Assembly (NCBI RefSeq): GCF_002078875.1
Contig: NC_034414.1
Location: forward strand, 11,334,225 to 11,398,224
Source: Numida meleagris
Taxonomy: Eukaryota; Chordata; Aves; Galliformes; Numididae
Length of the DNA: 64,000 nucleotides
Direction of reading: 5' to 3'
Shown: in pieces, positions 46,443 to 59,360 of the stretch
Layout of the letters: the number at the start of each line of letters is the position of its first letter
Numbering within the stretch: the first letter of the stretch is position 1
The notes under the pieces: model-generated
The model's database searches: none
Told to the model about the DNA's origin: nothing
The model's input: the letters and a program-made list of their open reading frames with translations, nothing else
Program-made: the position numbers and the translations under genes

Positions 46443-46543
46443 TTTCTTTCTTTTCTTTCTCCTTTTTTTTTTCTCCCTTTCCCCCAACTCCCTCCCTTTT
46501 TCTTTTTCTTTTTTTTTTTTTTTTTTTTTTGAGTGAGTGAGTG
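46443..46543. repeat. 100-base pyrimidine tract ending in T22 and (GAGT)3
   Basis: The plus strand is almost pure C/T from 46443 to 46530, broken by only two A residues. It ends in 22 T residues and is followed directly by three GAGT units. The minus strand is the corresponding purine tract, which lies on the SOX6 sense strand. Confidence 0.9.
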
Positions 46544-49115
46544 GTTCAATGATGTTTATGTTTCCAGGTTTAAAAGTTTCTTTTGTTTTCTCTAGCATCA
46601 ATAGATATAAAATAACTATGTCAGTCAAAGGATGCCTTCAGTTTAAGAAACAAGGGGATACTTCTGAGAGACTACTCTCAAAGAAAGAATAATTTTCCAG
46701 ACACACTGTCTGGTCCTCCCGACTTAATGCACGCTCAAATAGAAGTTTTGCCTGACTAATGAATGCTGGACTGACCCCCCGCACCCCCCCTTCTCTCTCT
46801 GTTTTTTAATCATCAATCACATATTTCTCAAAACATTACTTCATTTTTGTTACACCTTCTGCCTTATTTTAAAATAATATTGCTGGCTGTTTATTTCAAA
46901 TGAAAGGCACGGGGAACTGATGAATTAAGTGTTTATAAATCCTAGTTTTCAGATTTAAAACAACCTTTTTAGTAATGCAAATGCTTTATAAGAAAAACCT
47001 GTCTTTTAGCTCTAGTTTCCTTGGGCCATATATTACTCCTAGCAAACTCTCCTACAAGAACTAAATGAATACTATTCGCTGCATACAATAAGGGCAGCAT
47101 TCATCTCTTGGGAGAAGAACCCCAAAAACTCTCCTTACTTCAGTGCAGCAGCACCCACTCCTGAGAGCTGAGCGAGGCCCATACCAATCTCTGCTTTCTG
47201 TATTAAAGGTTCTGTTCCAGCTGATCTGCATACGCCACTCCAATTAATGTTACCGGGAGCTGTGTGCACACACGTGCTTAGCCACTGGCATGTTAAAGCA
47301 TCCCTTCACTCTGACGAAATTTAATCAGTGAGTTTTCCCAGCGTTATTGCTATAGATGCTCAGTAAGGAAGATTTTGTAAATCACAGCGTTATTGCTCAA
47401 ATTGTTAATCATAATTTAAAGGAATAGAAATAGGAAAAGTAGTCGACATCTTAATTTTTGCACCATTCACGTTACTTCTATAACTCTCTCACCTCTCCTG
47501 GGGCATTCTCCTACATACCCGTTTGTAGTATGTTGGTTTCCTTATTATTTTATTTAACCGTAATCACAACATCCATCTCTGGATTTGAGAGGAAGCTGTA
47601 CAGAGCTACCATATGAGCTGCCACTCAGAACATTCAGTTTGGCATAAAATTAAAAAAGTATGCAATAAACTGGCTGAATCCATAGGGAATCCCTCAAACA
47701 GAATGGATAATGAGGGGAATCCATAACAGACATAAACAAACCCAGAAAGATGTCTGGGGCCAACATCATTATGTAAGATATATGCCCAAGATATATGGGT
47801 ATACGTTTGAATGTTCAACTTCAAACTCTGCCTGTATTAGATTGATTGAATCTCAGCATGGGGTTCAGTTAATAAACAAACCTTGCCTTTGGAAAATATT
47901 TGGGGCTGAAATTATGTATTATAGCCAGGCACCTACTACATGTGGCACGAAGATGCCCTTCTACCTTAAAGCTTTGTTAAAGCAGGATTGTAAAGAAAAT
48001 TAAAAATCCATACTGTCAGAGGAACAGCTACAATTTTCAGGTTAAGTGGCACAACTCTGAAGACAGTTGTTAACCACAGACTATATTTCACTCTATGCAC
48101 CAGGGGCATATGAATAGAATTCACATTAAAAATTTGAGACCGGTTTGAATCTTTGGGCTTTGATTCACACTTCCCATGTTTTTTAAACATGTTGCCCATA
48201 TTCTCATAAAGGATACAACAATAATGCTAGCAAATCTTTTTGGTAATTATTAATTTCACTGTAGAATAGCTTTTTTGCTATGCTTGGCTTGTTAATAAAA
48301 TGCATTTTGCTCACCTCAGGGTACACCATTACCCTGCACACTTGCTCTTTTCCTTTTTTTCCAGGTTTTGTTTAAAAATTCTACTTAAACCTGTATATTA
48401 ATCACTGCTCAGAGGGTGAAAGAATTTGCAGGAGCAGCTGAAGTGCTACTTTTTTTCCCAGAGTAGGAACTAGTTAGTGCTGACACTTTTTACATACGTT
48501 GAAACAAGTATGAAAGAGAAATACAGAAAGAAAAGAAAAAAAATAAGCAAGAGTAAGGGAGAAGGTTGACTTGGTGGTACAATCGAGAATCTAACCTATC
48601 AGTCTAACATAATATCCTGCAAAACTGCAAGCCATGAAGGCAAGCCCAAGTGACAGTCAGATCTGGGAATTAAGTTGCCATTAGCCTAATTTTGGTCAAC
48701 TGGTCAGCCAACATGAAAGAAGAGAAGGAATTCAGCAAAAATGCCTATCCAAATAGACTACCAACATAAGAGAAGACAAAAAGCTTCTTATGATAGATCT
48801 GTTTAAAGTCTTACATCCGTGTTTATTTGTAAGCCACTGTGCTCCATTCTGAAGGTGTTCAACTCTACAGGAAATAACTGCCCAGAAATTCAGTATTTGT
48901 AGCACCTTAGCTCTTCTACATGACAATTTTTGAATACAATGCATATATCTTTGTGGAACTTTGTTTACTTGCTAGGAGAATATTATTCTTTAAAGTACGC
49001 ACTACCAGCATTCACTAGGGAAGTTAGGGTGTAGTAACATGCCATTATAAAGCCACAAGCTTTAAAAAGCAGAAACTTCCCTATTAAACATTTTCTTAAA
49101 GTAAAAGCAAAACAA

Positions 49116-49295
49116 TGTCCATATATGTATATGTATGTATACATACATACATAGAGATGCTTACTTATTTTTAAGTATAAAGAGAAAAGAATACTCATCA
49201 TATATGCAGGTGTAAATGTATGATATATACACACATAGATTCATATATGCAAAATATATACTTATATATACATAGTATATATATGTCTGTGTAAA
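49116..49295. repeat. TA/CATA low-complexity region
   Basis: Repeated TATA, GTAT and CATA units over about 180 bases. It includes a perfect 20-bp palindrome (49130-49149) centred on GTATAC. Confidence 0.85.
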
Positions 49296-52200
49296 TATGT
49301 AGAATATGCTTCCCTCTTGTTTCCCGAAGCCCTCACTTGGCATTTCAGCGTTCCTAGACCCATTCAGCTATACCACTTGCTTGCTGCACTCCTGGACAGT
49401 CATCATTTGGGTGACCGCATTGGACACACAATCCCTGCATTTCTTAAACACTGACTCTGGGAAGACCACCTCCACCTCTTCAAGGAGCTACTTTGAGCAT
49501 GATTTAACATTTCTCTGCTGGGTGAAGAGGTCAGTAAGCCAGGTGCGCTAATCGTAGCAGTAGACAACCTCAGTAAGAGAAAAACGTATTTGGAAACCAC
49601 TCCATTACTCGCATCTACTGTTGCTGTATTTATTTCTGACTCTTCTATTTAACCTTCTCACTCCTCACCTTCAGTTTCCTCACAAAACTTGTAGCATTCA
49701 CACTCACTTCATCTCTTTTGGAGAGTATTTTCTGTATATACAAGGCAGCTATCTGGCAGTTAATTCTCCTTTCTAGGCCACTGATACCAAAAACGTCCTG
49801 CCCAAAAGCTGTCAATAGACTTTCAACATGAGACCATAATAAAATACATTTGGCTTTCTTGGCATTTGGATGGTCACAAATACAAGAGAAGCTTAGACAT
49901 AAAAGTAGTACGAGGACACTCACAACCATCTTTGTGAAAATCATGCTTTTCTAAAACCTCCCTAGTGAACGCAAGCATCTTTGTAGTAATCAGTGCTCTT
50001 CCTCAGACTTCCCTGTTTGCTAGCACCTGCTTTTGTCACCACTATCTTTCCAGGTAGACAAGACTTTTCATGATGTAAGTTTCCATTTAAGTTTAGATGC
50101 CTTACTCAAAAGAATTTTTAGGATTTTTTTTCCCTTTTTTCTCCTTATAAAAGTTGGTCTAATTCCAAAACTGTGACAAAAGAAAATGTAAGAAAATAAG
50201 ATTTCAATATAGGATTCCTGAGATGTGAGGGTGAATGGTATTAATGCAAAATACACAGATCAACTAATCAGTAAGATCATTAGGGACAACGCTGCCATTG
50301 TATTCGAAGGAAAATGCAGGGGAGAGGTGTGGTATTGCGTTTTAAGGAAAACAGAGAGGAGCGGTTTTGATTACTGTTAGGTCAGTAGTGTGCCTAAATG
50401 ATTTAATGCTTGTGGCTGAATAGAATATCCACAGCATTTCTGGCAGTATGTGCATCCCTGATACCACTGCCCCAGAGTTGGCTGGCACTTGTGGTGCTGT
50501 ACTATTTGCAGCCCTCTTACTAACAGCAGAGTGAACATCTAAGTAATCTCAACATTCATATTGTACTTTTTCAGTATATGCCAATCTGATCTCAATTCTC
50601 TCTCCTGGAAGTCTGGACTGTGTTCAAATCATTCATTCATTTTCCATACTCACTGTCTGACTGGCTTTTGCTGTTACCAGTCACTGCTATAACCTCTGTG
50701 CTATGCATAATAAAAATCCTTCCCATCTGAGATGTCTGCCATGGTTACTGGAAATCTGCTGTATGTAGCATTCCCAAGAGCGGTGAAGGAAGGCACCTTT
50801 GCTGCAACTGGATACATATCGCCTTTTCGTTAAAGAGAACATCTCCTCTCTGAAACCACAGCTAATGGTGATTGCTAATGCCCCCACCTCTCCATTCAAA
50901 ATGATGTTAAATTGCATTTTACTCTTTCTTCAGTTGACGTAACAAGTGAATGTTCCTCTTCGCTTCTCATGCCTTACATCAAGGAAAAAAAACTGTTCTC
51001 AATATTTCACAAAACTTCACCAGAAAATATAGCCGGGGTAAAATCTATCTGATTACTGCCTACTTATGATGCTTTTTAAGTGAGTTTGCATGTTAATTTA
51101 TTGCATGCTTTGTTTGTAAATGTGCTTCTGAAATAAATGAGGCATTTACAAATATGATTAATCTACAGATTCAGAAGCAAGTAATAAAGAAACAAATTAC
51201 TGAGTGCCCTTGTCCTTTTGCACAGAAGCTAAAATACAACTTTCAAACATCTAAGACTGCACAGCTTTATTTTTTAACTAATGCTGTTTCAAACAGAAGT
51301 TTTCAGCAATCAATTTTTTTTTCCAAGTTCCCAATTCCAGTTTCATTTATACTAGTGTAACTCAGAAGCAATTTCAACATATGTTGTAAACCAACACCAG
51401 TGTAAACACTGTACAGATGAGGTTAAAATAAGGCTGTTATTGTACAATCTTTAAAGTGCTCCTGGAGATTAATATTCTCACCCTTTAACAGATTTAGGCA
51501 CATCAGCACGAATACAGAAATGCAACAAGTTGAAAATTCAAAGTATATTTAATAGTGCATTTTATGCCACTCACATTTTTAGTCAGACCACCCAGAGCAA
51601 AGAAAAGAAAAAACCACAACAAAAAAAAAGCCCTCTGCATTGTTTGCAATAATATGGAAGGAAATTGAGTGTATATTCTCTTCTTCCTGTATTTTCCAGC
51701 TAGATTAAGCTGTTGTCTTCACAATTGCCTCCCAGCTGCTGTGACTTGTGAAAACAACAGACCCTGCTCTGTTGTCTGCAGAAAGCCTGGATTGTTATGA
51801 GTAACTTTATTGCAGGCACATGAGTGTGTTAAGACTTTAAAACACGCTCAAATGTCATGTGCACACCCAGTGACGGGCAAGAATAATTATGAAAAAACAA
51901 GAATTCTATGTCTACGAAACAGTGTCAGACAAAATGGGCCATTCATTGTGTTCCTTTGGGAATGCTTGGACTCTCCAGCCAGAAAACAAAAAAGGCACTT
52001 TTTTCCCGCTGTAGGCTGAATACTTAGCTTTGCCATCTGAGCCCTAAGAAAACATGGGCCCCCTCTCTAACTACTGGCTGGCCCGCACACAGTAAAAAGT
52101 ATTAATGCCCCCCTTTTTTCCAGCAGCTCTCTCTGTGTAGGCTGCGGCCAATGTAAAGTCAATGCAAAGACAAAACAGTTTGCCTAACATTAGTAAAAAA

Positions 52201-55200
52201 AACATAACTCTTGTACAGTCTGAAAATCCCTCTGACACACAGAGGTTTTATTCTAAGGCATATCCCCTCTATCCTTCGGCAAGTTACCGTAGCTACTGTT
52301 AATGCTTTTAGCAGGTATTAACAGCTGCCTGCTACTTGGCTGCAAGCTCTCTAGAAGTCTATAGACGAGCCCAACTGTGTACAATTGCTAAAAATTATTA
52401 CCTAACTGCCTGGTTTACTACTGTCCCTTATCACAATTTGACTTCCTAAATCAGAATACATCCACCCCAAGAAGAATTAACAGAAAAGGAATGCTATGTG
52501 ATTTAGGTGTGCATCAGTTCATTCTGATATTGTATTTTTTTTCTCACAGGTGGACTGACTACAGACCCACATGGACAGTGAGAAATTACAAGCAAGTAAA
52601 AAGCACTTCATGTTTTTTTTTATTTTTTTAATCATTGTTTCTATGCCAGAGACCATTTGACCAACATACATTTTTTTTAAGCTAATGAATCATTTCCCTA
52701 TACTTTCTTTTGACCTAGCATCAATTCAGTATATTTTGCTAAACATCAATACATCTTTAAATAAGGTGACCATAACAATTCATATCAGTTTGAGCACTGC
52801 ACTACTGTAACAACCCCCCGTGACATAAAAAATCTGTGAACATTTCTGAAAAAAAGACCAGAAAAATTCCTATGAATTTGGCCCAATGTCTGAGTATGGA
52901 TTTCCAGGATAGCATTTGATTAAGACATCTAGCATGGATTTTGCCTTCACGCCTTTACCTTCAAGGCAGGTAATTGTAAAAGCAACAGAAACAAAATTAT
53001 TGAAGGACTCTGGTCCATCCGAGTCTTCATAGAAAGCAACGAGAAGGGACAACGAAGGATGCACTGTACCCTCCGACAATGTTATGGGCTGCTGTTTCCC
53101 TCACTAAGCCTTCTGACTCTATTTAGGAAACAACTCAACACATCTACAATATTAAATGGGTTTTGAAAGGATATGGTGCCATAACGTTAGTTTCTATCCT
53201 TCTTCAGGGCACAAAATGTCCCTTCTTATTTGCTCAGTACAAAAACAGCACTGAGCATAATAAGACACTGATCCTGAATGGGGTCTCAACCAACTATGCA
53301 AATATTAGTACTTGCAATATTATAATAGGAGGTCATTATGGCTAATACTGGGTCATCCCAAGAATTCGCAGGGGGTTACATCAAAAATGCATAGCGTACA
53401 GGTAACCTCTCTATCCTTTTCTACAGTCTGAAGGAAAACTATTTCAGACAACTTCTTGTCACTTGAAATACAAAAGCAAAGGGTGACCCTCAAACATATA
53501 TTTAAATCAGAAACATATAGTACTATGAAATGAACCATCAGGCCATCCATGAATTTGTTTTAACAATCCAACAACATCACCATTTCTCATTCATCCACTT
53601 AGCTTAATTTTCCTACCATCACTTTCATTGCTGAGGTTGTCTCTATTAAGTCATTTTTTGTGCATCATTAACTTTTAACCAGGCATCGATAGCTTTATTG
53701 TTTAAATTGCGTATGACTTTATTTAACGTCAGCATTTCTTCTGGCTCCTGACACGAAGTCACATTTTATAACTAATTAAATTGATCCCTGGGAAGCAAAA
53801 GCCACTAAACGGAATTATTCGTACCCAAGTGTCAATATATTAAATCAAAGGGCTAATGAGTTGGGTCACTGCCTCTTTTATCTGAAAGCTACTGCAGAAT
53901 AGAATTCATATCATCCTCTTCTTTCTGCTTTCACAATCAATTTTATTTAAACCAAAGGTAACTAATTAATAAATTTTGATATAGCTGTAAATAATATATT
54001 TAAGCCATTTTTTACCACGTGCACGTATGTTAAGGTCGCTTTTTAGGTGGAAAAAATTGCTCTGTTGATATAAACTGTCTAAAACCGTATTTTTTTTTTA
54101 TCTCCCACATGTAAAGAACATTAATGCTAGGTCATAGGAAGCTTCAAAAATGACCTAAAAGGTGTTTTATAAGTAAACAGTTTTGAGAACATTTTAGTTT
54201 TCAGCCATTTCCATTATAGGCATAAATCAAGATGAAAATTTGCCTCTTGGAACTGACAATACCGCCTAACGAAAGTGATTAAGAAATGACTAAATTTGTC
54301 ATGTCAGCTTTTCCTATAGCTCTTGCAGCTGCTGAGTAATATCTTGGATGCTTTCACTATTTACATCTGGACACTACTTTTAAAATTCATCACCTAATAA
54401 TTCATACCACTCACAGAATTAGTCATAGTTCAGCTTGCTTTGACAAAATGCTTATAGATGGTTCAAGAAAGCTATCTTTACTGAAGTTGTCTTCAACTAA
54501 TCTGATTATGCCCAGATTGTTTAAAAATACATTCTGAATGCCTCAAAAACACATTTTGCTGCTGATTTATTTTGCTTCAGGTCCAATCAAATTCTCATAT
54601 TTTATAACCTTCGGAGTGCTCCATAGAGGCAAGTGCATTCTGATGGCTACTGATATTTATAAGCTACTTATAAGCTATAATTACACTTGAAGTCAAAGGG
54701 TATTAAAAAGGAAAAATTCGTTAAACAAAAAAAGGTTGAGTGTCATTGCTCATCTTTGCTCAAGCAGGGAAACAGGGATGGGTGGGATCACATCTTCTTG
54801 CCGTAGCACTCTCAAATCACAACCAGCTCCCACAAACTCGCGAGTACACAGAGTACAGAAGGGAGAGTCCTGGCTGACCAAAACAACTACTTTGTTGATG
54901 CTGCTTGCCATACACACAAGGAGATGAGAAAAGACAGTGAAAGAACACTTTCTGCCATTCATTCATCCTCTTCCCCACAGCAAACAGGGAACAGGAATGT
55001 GACTGAGTCACCACTAGTTCCCTAATCTACTTCTAGGGCTGCACCCCTTACACAGAACAAACTGTAAAATTATAAACTGGTTTAAAAGAAATACCTGAGT
55101 AACCATTGAAAGCAAGGCTGTGATTGTTCACTTCAAATTAATGGTTATTTTAACACATGATGATGAATTAAAAATAGGATGGCAGCAATGCCCCTCTAAC

Positions 55201-55377
55201 GTCCCTTGGTTTTGTTGTTTTACCACAAAGATCAAATGCATCACAAGGAACACCACAGATGTTTTTTAAAAATGCATGTTCTTGTGCCCACACATCATTT
55301 GCTTTTTCAAACAGTAAATTAGGGGGTTTCGTTGGGCACAGTGGTTCCCTTATAAAACAACTTTAAATAGTCACTTT

Positions 55378-55397
55378 TATCCATTTATAAATGGATA
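55378..55397. repeat. Perfect 20-bp palindrome
   Basis: TATCCATTTATAAATGGATA reads the same on both strands, with a central TTTATAAA. It could bind a symmetric dimer or be chance in AT-rich DNA. Confidence 0.9.
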
Positions 55398-57204
55398 CGC
55401 TTTGGAGGGTCAAGTATGTACTGTTGTTTCACACCACAAATGTTTTCTTTCATTTCCAATGGTTAAATGTCACGAGAGTGCTTGACCCCACTACAGAACA
55501 TCATTCAGGATCTGGGGGAAACCACAAATACGGCCGTACCTGTGGTTGGCACAAGATCATTTAAAAATGAAAGATCATTTGAAGAGTGTGTTGTAATACT
55601 GAGCCATTTTCACCTAAAAACGTTGACAGAAAGGGGACTGTCTTAATGTATTTCCTGTAGTCTTCTTGTTTAATATTTTCTTTATTTTCAAATTCATTAA
55701 ACATTCAGAGTTATAGGAAAAGTCTTGTAGTTAAGATTAAACTATGTGATGCCATGACTGGCCATTGAATGTATGTAAATTATTTTCTTTCATTTAGACT
55801 CCTTGGGGAAAAAAATGATACGAATGTCAAAGTTCTACATAAATATAGGTGGCTTTGGGAGAAAGGGAGAGTAATCTTTTCAAATAAAGACTTAAAACAC
55901 AACTGTGCTACAACTCTGTCAGCCATAGTTTCCTTGCAAAGCATATGGGAGTTTTGTGCACAGAATGTTTTAGAACCACGTTATAAAGTTGTGTTGTTGC
56001 CTGAGTTCACTGCAAACAAGATTCAGACATGATGCTGGAGATACACAAGGCATGAATACTGTGAGACTGACGACTGCAACAAAATATGCCCACAGTAGTC
56101 CAAAAATCATGCTCTACTAGCAGCAGCTGTGTTCATAAATGGTTGAACACTGTTGAAACAACCAAAACAAAGTTTGATCAATAAAAGGTTTGAATTGTAA
56201 TCAATTACAATGGCAACAACTGTCAGCAAAATGTAAGGGTACCTGAGGGCAGTGAGGATTGTTTTCACTAGGCAGTACAATGTCTTCACAATATCCAGTT
56301 AGTGTGGTTCGAGTAGTGTTACAGTTAAATCATGGAGAAATCTTTTTTTTTTTTTAATAAGTTACCTAGCAAAGATTCTGATGATATATTTGAGGTTCAG
56401 TATTGCCCACGATAAAACAAAACACAGAAATAACATCAAATCTACCACTAAATATTTAGTATTGGTCAAGTAGAATTTTTGGGAAACATATCTGTCATCA
56501 CATTCAAAAACTGGTTTAGCTTATGGGTTTGGAACGTTCTGCAGAAACAGAAAAGAATAGCCCTTAGTCGGGATATTTCCACATTCTTTTATACACTGTC
56601 TTTCAGCAATGACTGCAAAATGCTCAGAGTAATTCATTTAAATTCTGACCATTTCTGCTTTTTAGTAATGACCAACTGAGAACATGTGATCAGGAAATAA
56701 ATTTAGTTTCTAAGTGTTTAAAAACAGAATCTTGCTTTTTCATCTGCTGTATTCATTTTGGGGGTGGGGAAGGGAAAGTACAAATACTAGTACTAAATAA
56801 CTTACACTTTCGGTGTCAGTTTTAGAAGAAATTATGCTGGACCACAAGACATAGAAACAAAATGTCCAGTTAACATCACGAGTTTTGAGGGGAGAAAAGA
56901 GGAAAGGAAGGGTTTACAGAAGTTAAATGCAAGAGCACACACTAAAAACTATTAAAATGGAAAAAGACTTGCTCACTAACATGCTAATGCCAATACTTTA
57001 AAAGAATTTTCCCCCAGTTTTTTGCCAGTGATTTCACTGTTATGCCATTGCTGTTACTATACCCCAGTGGAAAGTGATTTGTTGATATCCCCTTAGGTCA
57101 TTCCAAGATGTATGGAGCCTACAGCAATTAGCTGCTCATGTTTCTGTCAGTTTATTGGTGCTAGCTCTTCCTTTTCATGAGACTTTTTTCCCCTCTCCAT
57201 CTCA

Positions 57205-57241
57205 TATAGAACCTCAAGCTCTAGATGCTTGAGGTTCTATA
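57205..57241. repeat. Perfect 15-bp inverted repeat (hairpin)
   Basis: TATAGAACCTCAAGC (57205-57219) is exactly complementary to GCTTGAGGTTCTATA (57227-57241), separated by the 7-base loop TCTAGAT. The stem has mixed composition, so low complexity does not explain it. Confidence 0.95.
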
Positions 57242-59224
57242 GCTCTGAGCTATGCAGTTAACAATTAAGTTGAAATGCTGGAGACCAATACAGTTTTCTT
57301 AGTACTTCAGAGTTAGCACAACAATTTCTGAAGGTATCTAATATTCTGCATGAAGACAGGAGAGAAAATGTGGTAAGAAACATGAACTATTTATGCAAAT
57401 TTTTGTGATTTATCTTGGCAATTTTTTCGCATATGATTTTCTCTAAATGCGAGCGCTCAGTTGCCAACAAATATGGACACAACTAGCCTATGTGAAAATT
57501 GCCAAACTTGTTACATTCAAAGTTGTTCCTGCAAATAGCAAAAGAACAGGATACCTAAATCTCCTCATTCACTTGGAATCTGTATTTCAAATTCTGTTTA
57601 TCTACACACCTATTTTTTCCCACTAAATTTAACAAAAAAATGTTATTTTTCTGATTATTTAACAATGAAAATATTCCAGGTGAAATAAAATGGAGGTACA
57701 AGTTATTTAAGCTGGGAAATTTGGTACTTCATTTGCAGGTTCACTTTGGGATCAGATATTTATTTGATTTTACCTTCAACTGAAAATATATGGTTGAAAT
57801 AAATGGCTCCAGCCATAAGTAGTGCCTTCAAAATTGGTAGAGTACAATCAGGCCAGTCTGAGAAGCGTCAGCACCTTAAAATGTCAGCAAGATACTCAGG
57901 ATATTTTAATAATATTTTTAAAAGGAATAATTGGATGTCTGTGGCATGTTGAACATGTATCTTTCTGAAAAATACATAATAGTTGATCTTACATGAAATT
58001 TACTTTCATCTATTTCATGAGTGAAAAAAGAAAGCATAATTAAAAAGCAGAGGTCTAAGAAAATTTGGTGATCTCATTTTGCAAGGATTTGTGCAACCAC
58101 TTTTTGTGTGTGCTTGTGCTGAATTCATCGCAGTGAAACAGCTAGCTGATCCAAATTCAGAAATCATGCCAGCCTCACATGAAAATCAGTTTGAAGACCT
58201 TTAGATACATTCAGTTTGACTTTAAAGTTTGTAAATTAATCTTGCTAAGGATGAAGTTAAGAGAATTCCAGCAACGATTCTCTATTATCAGCACTATTAG
58301 TGATTGGTTGAAAGAAAAGTAATGATAAAATATTTCTTAAGCACAACAGAAAATACACAAAAAAACTGAAGGGTTAGATGCACTCACTAACAGACACAAG
58401 TTGGGATTTTGCTAGTGCAAATGGGCATGCAAACAATTTTTCCAGGCCAGTTTCCAAAAGCCTTTGAGAATACAGCCTTATGGAGTACAGTTTTTCATGA
58501 CAGATACCGAAGTGACAGTCTACAAGCTGGAAATCTTAAAGGAGGTGACATGGTAAAATATTACTATCAGTAGTCAAAAATAATAAATAAATAAAAGAAA
58601 CGGTGATACTACAAAGTTAAAAGAACTGGTGATATTTCATCTGTGTTTATCTATCTCTGTAGCGTGTGGCTTCTGTACTTTTTATGAATCACAATGAAAC
58701 ATCAAACTCAAAAGTCAAGAGGCAAGTTCACTATATACTTAAAAAGAATTCACAAAAATGATTCTTTCTGTCAACTGTTCCCATTCAAAGGCCTGAATGA
58801 GCAGGCTTTATAAATATGGGGTACTCATAGACGCTTGCACAGCCAAGTGTGCCTGCAACCAGATATTTCCTATGTGAATAACTAGACAGGGAATTTTCAA
58901 AGGCTTGTAGTAAGCAGTTTCAGCAGCAAATTCTCTCAGCCCTTAGTCACATGTTCCTTAAAAGGAAATCATTAGCAATCTAAAAACTCCCTTTCTTTAG
59001 TGTTTTCCCATGTATGTTCAATGTACTGAGACACTGTAAGTGATATTAACCTATGCCTGAAACATCAACCAACAAGTTTATACTCTTATAAAATACTGTA
59101 CAGAAACACTAAAGATATATTATGTACCTAGCTTGTTCCCCAGTTCACATCTTCCACGCCATTTGGACTCTACTTCACAGATGAATAAAGCCACATTCTA
59201 AAACCTTTTAAAGAAATGGTCTTC

Positions 59225-59360
59225 TGAACCAGGCACTCAGACTCAGGTTATCTGTATTCAATTCCCAGCTCCACCCAGGCTTCCTGTGAGACTCTGAGCA
59301 AGCCACTTAAGTGTCTGAGTTTCTTGCCTGTAAAATTGGATGAATAAAACTTCCTTTTTG
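59225..59360 (+). mobile_element. MIR-type (CORE/tRNA-derived) SINE relic
   Basis: The segment follows the MIR layout in order. It has TTCAATTCCCAGCTC, then TGTGAGACTCTGAGCAAGCC, ACTTAAGTGTCTGAGTTTC, and TGTAAAATTGGATGAATAAA. These correspond to the family phrases for a tRNA-like region and the 'gaccttgggcaagtcactt ... tcagttt ... tgtaaaatggggat' core. It is strongly diverged and incomplete at both ends, as expected of an element whose activity predates birds. It is not transcribed as a gene here. Confidence 0.8.

Noticed and set aside
46389..46628. Minus-strand frames rich in Lys and Glu
   Set aside because: They are translations of the purine tract.
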